Shown here piece by piece: positions 5,186 through 8,195 of a DNA stretch of 8,195 nucleotides (positions are counted from its first letter, which is position 1; each line of letters begins with the position of its first letter). Under the pieces are notes generated by a model. That model was not told the DNA's origin. It saw only the letters and a program-made list of their open reading frames with translations, and searched no databases. Both the position numbers and the translations under genes were made by a program. Origin of the DNA: an uncultured Lachnospiraceae bacterium (GTDB lineage: Bacteria; Bacillota_A; Clostridia; Lachnospirales; Lachnospiraceae). Where the stretch lies: NCBI GenBank assembly GCA_902766415.1, contig CACXDR010000324.1, forward strand, positions 1 to 8,195. The letters run 5' to 3'.

Positions 5186-5908
5186 TCACCCCTTCAGGGC
5201 TTCCTCGTACGCCTCCCGCGGGATCCCGATATCCTTTACGACTACGCGCCCCGCGTAATCCTTTCCGGCTCCGCGGATCAGCCCCGTCTTCGTCCGGCCG
5301 AAGGTCACGGTGAGGTCTGCCGTAACTGCAAGCCCCATGACCTCGCCCGTGTCGGAGTCGATGCCCGAAGGAATATCGACCGCCGCCACAAGGTCGTTCT
5401 CAACGCAGACCATCTCCGCGATGAATTCCCTGTAAAGACCCTCCACTGGACGATGCAGGCCGATGCCGAAGACGGCGTCGACCAGGACGTCGCAGTCCGG
5501 GAGGATGGTATCGTGGAGGAAGGGAGTGAAGAGGGCCGTGAAAAGAGGATCCTCAGGTCCTTCCCCCTCCGGGACAGGCACACCGCAGGCCTTCGCGAAG
5601 GCTGCCTTCTGGGCGCGGAACTCCTCCGTCGCCTTTTTTTCGTCCCCGCAGATATAAAGCGTCACCTCATAGCCGTGCTCCTTCAGGATCCGCCCGATGC
5701 AGATCCCGTCCGCCCCGTTGTTCCCGACGCCGCAGCAGACAAGCACCTTGCCGCGTGCCGGGTGTTCCGACATGATGCATTCTGCCGCCGCCGCGGAGGC
5801 GTTCTCCATAAGCGTAAGGGAAGGGATGCCAAGCGTACGGATCGCGTAGAGGTCCGCCGCCTTGCTCTGGGTGCCGGTGATGGCCGGCTTTTTATGATTC
5901 GCTGTCAT
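5186..5908 (-). CDS. nnrE: NAD(P)H-hydrate epimerase (YjeF_N domain)
   Basis: Interconverts the R and S forms of hydrated NAD(P)H so that the S-specific dehydratase can repair the cofactor; cytoplasmic. From the ATG at 5908 it has 240 residues, a single YjeF_N domain. Motifs: the N-terminal helix with LTLMENASAAA (31-41), the nucleotide loop GVGNNGADG (60-68), DAVFGIG (144-150), AVDIPSGIDSDTG (176-188) and TFGRTKTGLI (202-211). D144 and D178 sit at the conserved acidic positions. The loop reads GNNGADG where GNNGGDG is usual. The partner YjeF_C dehydratase (NnrD) is absent from this protein and this window, although many bacteria fuse the two. The frame is open 48 codons further upstream, but that extension is Pro/Arg-rich, unlike the family, and the AGGAGG lies just before 5908. 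Convergent with gtrA across a terminator. Confidence 0.93.
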   Translation of the reverse strand: MTANHKKPAITGTQSKAADLYAIRTLGIPSLTLMENASAAAAECIMSEHPARGKVLVCCGVGNNGADGICIGRILKEHGYEVTLYICGDEKKATEEFRAQKAAFAKACGVPVPEGEGPEDPLFTALFTPFLHDTILPDCDVLVDAVFGIGLHRPVEGLYREFIAEMVCVENDLVAAVDIPSGIDSDTGEVMGLAVTADLTVTFGRTKTGLIRGAGKDYAGRVVVKDIGIPREAYEEALKG

Positions 5909-5918
5909 CTGGTCGTGT

Positions 5919-5952
5919 CCTCCTGTCCGATGATTCCTGCCATGAAAGTATA
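5919..5952 (-). promoter_or_regulatory. Predicted -10 and RBS of nnrE
   Basis: On the - strand TATACT (5952-5947) matches five of six -10 bases; a weak -35 (TTTCCT, 5975-5970) lies 17 bp upstream. AGGAGG at 5924-5919 is 10 nt before the ATG at 5908, slightly long but the only good site. It decides the start against the longer open frame. Confidence 0.45.
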
Positions 5953-6002
5953 CCGCATTTCGGCCCGGAAGGAAACCGGCAGGGGCCGCGCCCCGGGAAA
6001 AG

Positions 6003-6038
6003 GGGGAAACACAGGAAACCGGGGAAACACAGAAAACC
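6003..6038. repeat. Two tandem 18-bp units in the divergent intergenic region
   Basis: GGGGAAACACAGGAAACC (6003-6020) is followed directly by the same sequence with one change (6021-6038). This lies in the 256-nt gap between nnrE and the isomerase gene, which is purine-rich and GC-rich. A GGGGC/GCCCC hairpin (5982-5994) lies nearby. No gene is supported here; the function is unknown. Confidence 0.7.
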
Positions 6039-6098
6039 GGCGGGGGCGGCACACCGCGGAAAGGACAGGATTCGCTGCATTTCTGCTCAAAAATGATA

Positions 6099-6104
6099 TA
6101 TAAT
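6099..6104 (+). promoter_or_regulatory. Predicted -10 box of the isomerase/epimerase gene
   Basis: A perfect TATAAT in an AT-rich patch inside a GC-rich region. No convincing -35 is seen at 16-18 bp. Transcription would begin near 6111, leaving a leader of about 53 nt that contains a GCCGGC/GCCGGC hairpin (6121-6126 with 6134-6139). Confidence 0.5.
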
Positions 6105-6164
6105 ACTATGGAAGATTTTCGCCGGCTCAGGCGGCCGGCCGTTTCCAGGACAGGAGGAACCAGA

Positions 6165-7025
6165 ATGATCCAGATCGGTATAAGACTTCATGATGTCAAC
6201 ACGGGGCTCCCGGAGGAGGAGCAGACACTCGAACGGCGGGCGGCAAAGGCAAAGGAGGAGGGCTTCTCCTGCGTGCAGCTGGCGTTCGGGAAGGTCATGA
6301 AAGGGATCACGTTTGACAGCTGCGCCCTGACGGAAGGGCTTGGCTTCCGCGCGAAGCGCGTGCTGGAGTCGAACGGGCTCGACACCGCGGTGCTCGGCTG
6401 CTACCTGAACCTCGCGCATCCGGATCCGGAGAAGCTGGAAGAGATCCGGAGCCGTTACTACGGGAACATCCGGGTCGCTTCCGTGCTCGGCGCGGGCTGT
6501 GTCGGGACGGAGACGGGCGCGCCGAACGCGCAGTACAAAACAGACGCGAACACGCACACGAAGGAGGCGCTGGACACCTTTATCCGGGGCCTTGACCCGG
6601 TCGTCGAGTGCGCGGAGAACTACGGGGTGACCATGGCCATAGAGCCGGTGTGGAACCATATCGTGCATACGCCGGACCGCGCGCTTTCCGTTTTAAGATC
6701 GATCGGCAGCCGGAACCTCCGGATCATTTTCGACCCGGTGAACCTGCTCTGCATGGACAATGCCGACCGGCGCGAGGAGGTCTTCGCGGACGCCGTCGAT
6801 AAGCTCGGGGACTATATCACGGTGGTGCATTTAAAGGATTTCGTACGTGAGGACGGGAAGCTGAAAAGCGTCGCGGCCGGGACCGGCGAGATGGATTACC
6901 GGCAGGTCCTGGGCTTTGTGAAGGCCCGGAAGCCGTGGATCCAGGCGACGCTCGAGAACACGTCGAACGAAAACGTTTCAGCCGCGAGGGAGCATATTTT
7001 AAGCATTTACGACGGGTTACGGTAA
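6165..7025 (+). CDS. Sugar phosphate isomerase/epimerase-like TIM-barrel protein (AP endonuclease 2 fold)
   Basis: 286 residues from the ATG at 6165, which has AGGAGG (6152-6157) 7 nt upstream. The open frame begins earlier, at 6093, but that ATG overlaps the -10 box. The protein matches the xylose isomerase-like TIM-barrel family (PF01261), which includes hydroxypyruvate isomerase, tagatose/ribulose 3-epimerases and inosose dehydratases. The expected metal ligands are E160 (in AIEPVWNH), D190 (in IIFDPVN), H222 (in VVHLKD) and E264 (in ATLEN), so a metal-dependent isomerisation or epimerisation is likely. The full metal set argues for an active enzyme. The substrate cannot be read from sequence, and no sugar kinase or dehydrogenase is adjacent. 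It is cytoplasmic, with no signal peptide. It is followed by a 147-nt AT-rich gap without a clear terminator. Confidence 0.88.
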   Translation: MIQIGIRLHDVNTGLPEEEQTLERRAAKAKEEGFSCVQLAFGKVMKGITFDSCALTEGLGFRAKRVLESNGLDTAVLGCYLNLAHPDPEKLEEIRSRYYGNIRVASVLGAGCVGTETGAPNAQYKTDANTHTKEALDTFIRGLDPVVECAENYGVTMAIEPVWNHIVHTPDRALSVLRSIGSRNLRIIFDPVNLLCMDNADRREEVFADAVDKLGDYITVVHLKDFVREDGKLKSVAAGTGEMDYRQVLGFVKARKPWIQATLENTSNENVSAAREHILSIYDGLR

Positions 7026-7172
7026 ACCAAAGCCCAAGGGAAAGTCGGTTTTGTATATAAGCTGAATCATTTTTGATATGTACTCACGGAAATGTGCAAT
7101 TTAAAATAATGTGGTATAAGGGGTTTTTTCCTGTGTGACAATTATGCACAAAAAAAGACTGGAAGGGACAGG
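7026..7172 (+). promoter_or_regulatory. AT-rich intergenic region with a candidate promoter
   Basis: A clear base-composition drop relative to neighbouring genes. The best -10 candidates are TATAAG (7115-7120), with a poor -35 (TGTGCA, 7093-7098, 16-bp spacer), and TAAAAT (7102-7107). TGTGCA (7093-7098) and TGCACA (7145-7150) form a widely spaced inverted pair around the -10. GGAAGGGA (7161-7168) is the ribosome binding site of the next gene. No convincing terminator hairpin for the isomerase gene was found. Confidence 0.35.
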
Positions 7173-7751
7173 ATGCAGAAGCAGATTTCCATAGGACAGT
7201 ATCGAAATATCGACCTTTCCCTGTTCGCACTGATCCTTCTTGTCACGGAGTATCTGATCATTACGGCAGGGCGGAAATGGTATCCCGACCAGCTTTATAC
7301 CGTTTCCGTTACGGCGGCGGTCACTGCGATCGTCTATATGCGCTGGGGCGTCCGCGGAGGCATCCACGCGTTTCTGGGCGGCCTTGTTTTCTGCCTGTTT
7401 TCCGGAGGCACCGCGCGGCAGTTCCTGATCTACGGGCTGGGGAACCTATTTTCCCTGCCGGCGGGGCTCCTGATGCGGAAAGCCGGGCCGGAAAAAGTCC
7501 GCGGAGACCAGCTTCTTTCCATGGTGTTCGCGGCGGCGGTGCTCCTGTCCATGCAGACGGGACGGGCGCTTCTGGCGGTCCTGACCGGGGCCTCGCCTGC
7601 GCAGGCACTCGGGTTCTATACGACGGACTCGCTTTCCATGGTGTTCACCCTCGTCATCATCTGGGTGGTACGCCGGCTGGACGGGATCTTCGAGGACCAG
7701 AAGCATTACCTTCTCCGGATACAGGAGGAGGAAAGGGAACAGATCTCATAA
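7173..7751 (+). CDS. Multi-pass membrane protein of unknown function
   Basis: 192 residues; I do not recognise the family. Hydrophobic segments lie at about 14-32, 41-57, 62-77, 85-99, 114-138 and 149-166, giving five or six TM helices. Noticeable patterns are MRWGVRGGIHAFLGG after the second segment, QFLIYGLGNLFSLPAG, a TTDSLSMVFT stretch, and RRLDGIFEDQKHYLLR, after which a charged cytoplasmic tail (EEEREQ) ends the protein. Size and helix number resemble S components of ECF vitamin transporters, but no diagnostic motif is present and this is only a suggestion. The ATG at 7173 has GGAAGGGA upstream. The LplB-like ABC permease starts 42 nt downstream on the same strand, so both may belong to one transport operon. 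Confidence 0.8.
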   Translation: MQKQISIGQYRNIDLSLFALILLVTEYLIITAGRKWYPDQLYTVSVTAAVTAIVYMRWGVRGGIHAFLGGLVFCLFSGGTARQFLIYGLGNLFSLPAGLLMRKAGPEKVRGDQLLSMVFAAAVLLSMQTGRALLAVLTGASPAQALGFYTTDSLSMVFTLVIIWVVRRLDGIFEDQKHYLLRIQEEEREQIS

Positions 7752-7778
7752 ACGGCATAAGCCGGGGGAGATAGATCT

Positions 7779-7787
7779 AAAGGAGGT
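7779..7787 (+). promoter_or_regulatory. Consensus RBS deciding the permease start
   Basis: AAAGGAGGT is a near-perfect anti-16S match. Two ATGs follow: 7790 is only 2 nt away and its frame stops after 13 codons, while 7794 is 6 nt away and opens the permease frame. The second is therefore the start. Confidence 0.85.
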
Positions 7788-7793
7788 AAATGT

Positions 7794-8195
7794 ATGAAGT
7801 CAAAAGCGGCGGATTTTCTGATCTACGATGAGGCCACAGGCACTTATCGGGAAAATCCGGAGCAGGCCGTGCGCGACGACGTGGAAAAGCACTACTGGCT
7901 GCACGTCGGGCGTACCGTGGCGAAGGACTGGCGCCTGTATATCATGCTGGTCCCGATGCTTCTGGTGTTCCTGTTCTGGCGTTATTTCCCGATGTATGAA
8001 CTGCTGGGCTCCTTTAAGGTGGCGGACGGCGTACTGCCGGTGTCGGAGCAGCTGTTCTCCGGCTTCTCCTACTTTAAACGCCTTCTTGTCGGCGGCGACA
8101 GTCTGTCGCTCGATTTCTGGAGGACCATGAGGAACACCTTCCTCCTGAGCTTCTACGGGCTGTGCTTCGGCTTCCCGATGCCCATCATCCTGGCG
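7794..8195 (+). CDS. LplB-family sugar ABC transporter permease, N-terminal part (3' end outside window)
   Basis: The frame from the ATG at 7794 stays open to the right edge, giving 134 residues without a stop. After a charged N-terminus of about 45 residues, longer than usual for the family, comes YIMLVPMLLVFLFWRYFPMYELLGSFK (written here as residues 49-75), which fits the first helix of LplB/YtcP-type permeases used for aldouronates and other oligosaccharides. A region with FWRTMRNTFLLSFYG (108-122) and FGFPMPIILA (125-134) matches the entry into the transmembrane core seen in these proteins. Such permeases work with a second permease, a lipoprotein binding protein and a shared ATPase; these would lie to the right. 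The substrate is not determinable. The fairly well matched core makes the family call good despite truncation. Confidence 0.88.
   Translation, partial: MKSKAADFLIYDEATGTYRENPEQAVRDDVEKHYWLHVGRTVAKDWRLYIMLVPMLLVFLFWRYFPMYELLGSFKVADGVLPVSEQLFSGFSYFKRLLVGGDSLSLDFWRTMRNTFLLSFYGLCFGFPMPIILA

Noticed and set aside
5909..6052. 48-codon N-terminal extension of nnrE (start at 6052)
   Set aside because: The extension is Pro/Arg/Cys-rich, covers the predicted promoter and tandem repeats, and family members begin near the ATG at 5908, which has the AGGAGG.
5087..6103. 338-codon open frame on the + strand across nnrE
   Set aside because: It overlaps the gtrA end, crosses the strong terminator and is antisense to a complete YjeF_N protein; no motif is recognised.
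6093..6164. 24-codon extension of the isomerase gene (start at 6093)
   Set aside because: It overlaps the TATAAT box and lacks a ribosome binding site; the ATG at 6165 has AGGAGG at 7 nt and matches the family N-terminus.
7132..7150. CRP-like TGTG...CACA site upstream of the membrane protein gene
   Set aside because: Only the four-base ends are symmetric, the spacing is not that of a CRP site, and the region is AT-rich enough for this by chance.

Overview
The window looks like chromosomal DNA from a GC-rich Gram-positive anaerobe of the Firmicutes/Clostridia, probably a Lachnospiraceae-like gut organism. This is an inference from three things: a secreted protein with ChW-type (clostridial hydrophobic W) repeats, an LplB/aldouronate-type sugar ABC permease, and strong AGGAGG ribosome binding sites. 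No rRNA, tRNA, CRISPR array, transposase or phage gene is visible.

Layout. (1) 1-1829, + strand: the end of a Lys/Ala/Ser-rich protein made of 11-residue repeats, then malQ (4-alpha-glucanotransferase) 3 nt later; the malQ ribosome binding site lies inside the repeat gene. (2) 1830-1968: a compact non-coding element of two near-identical palindromes in opposite orientation around a 71-bp core, resembling a REPIN/MITE. (3) 3423-1969, - strand: a membrane-anchored surface protein with one N-terminal TM segment, Ig-like modules, a 17-residue serine run, six 11-residue Ser/Glu/Lys repeats and a Ser/Gly/Pro tail. (4) 3541-5124, + strand, divergent from (3) across a short intergenic region with a 9-bp dyad: a secreted ChW-repeat polysaccharide deacetylase followed 3 nt later by a GtrA-family membrane protein. 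(5) 5127-5176: a long bidirectional terminator between convergent genes. (6) 5908-5186, - strand: stand-alone NAD(P)H-hydrate epimerase. (7) 6165-7025, + strand: a TIM-barrel sugar isomerase/epimerase. (8) 7173-8195, + strand: an unrecognised multi-pass membrane protein and the N-terminal part of an LplB-like ABC permease that runs off the window; this permease starts at 7794.

How the genes fit together. Regions 1 and 6-8 look like ordinary metabolism: glucan remodelling, cofactor repair, sugar isomerisation and oligosaccharide uptake. Regions 3-4 look like a small cell-surface module: a Ser-rich surface protein facing a secreted glycan deacetylase and a GtrA-type membrane protein, with a possible shared operator between them. 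The least explained items are the 11-mer repeat protein coupled to malQ, the Ser-rich surface protein with its shared-operator arrangement, and the paired-palindrome element. No clearly new multi-gene system is demonstrated; these are leads only.
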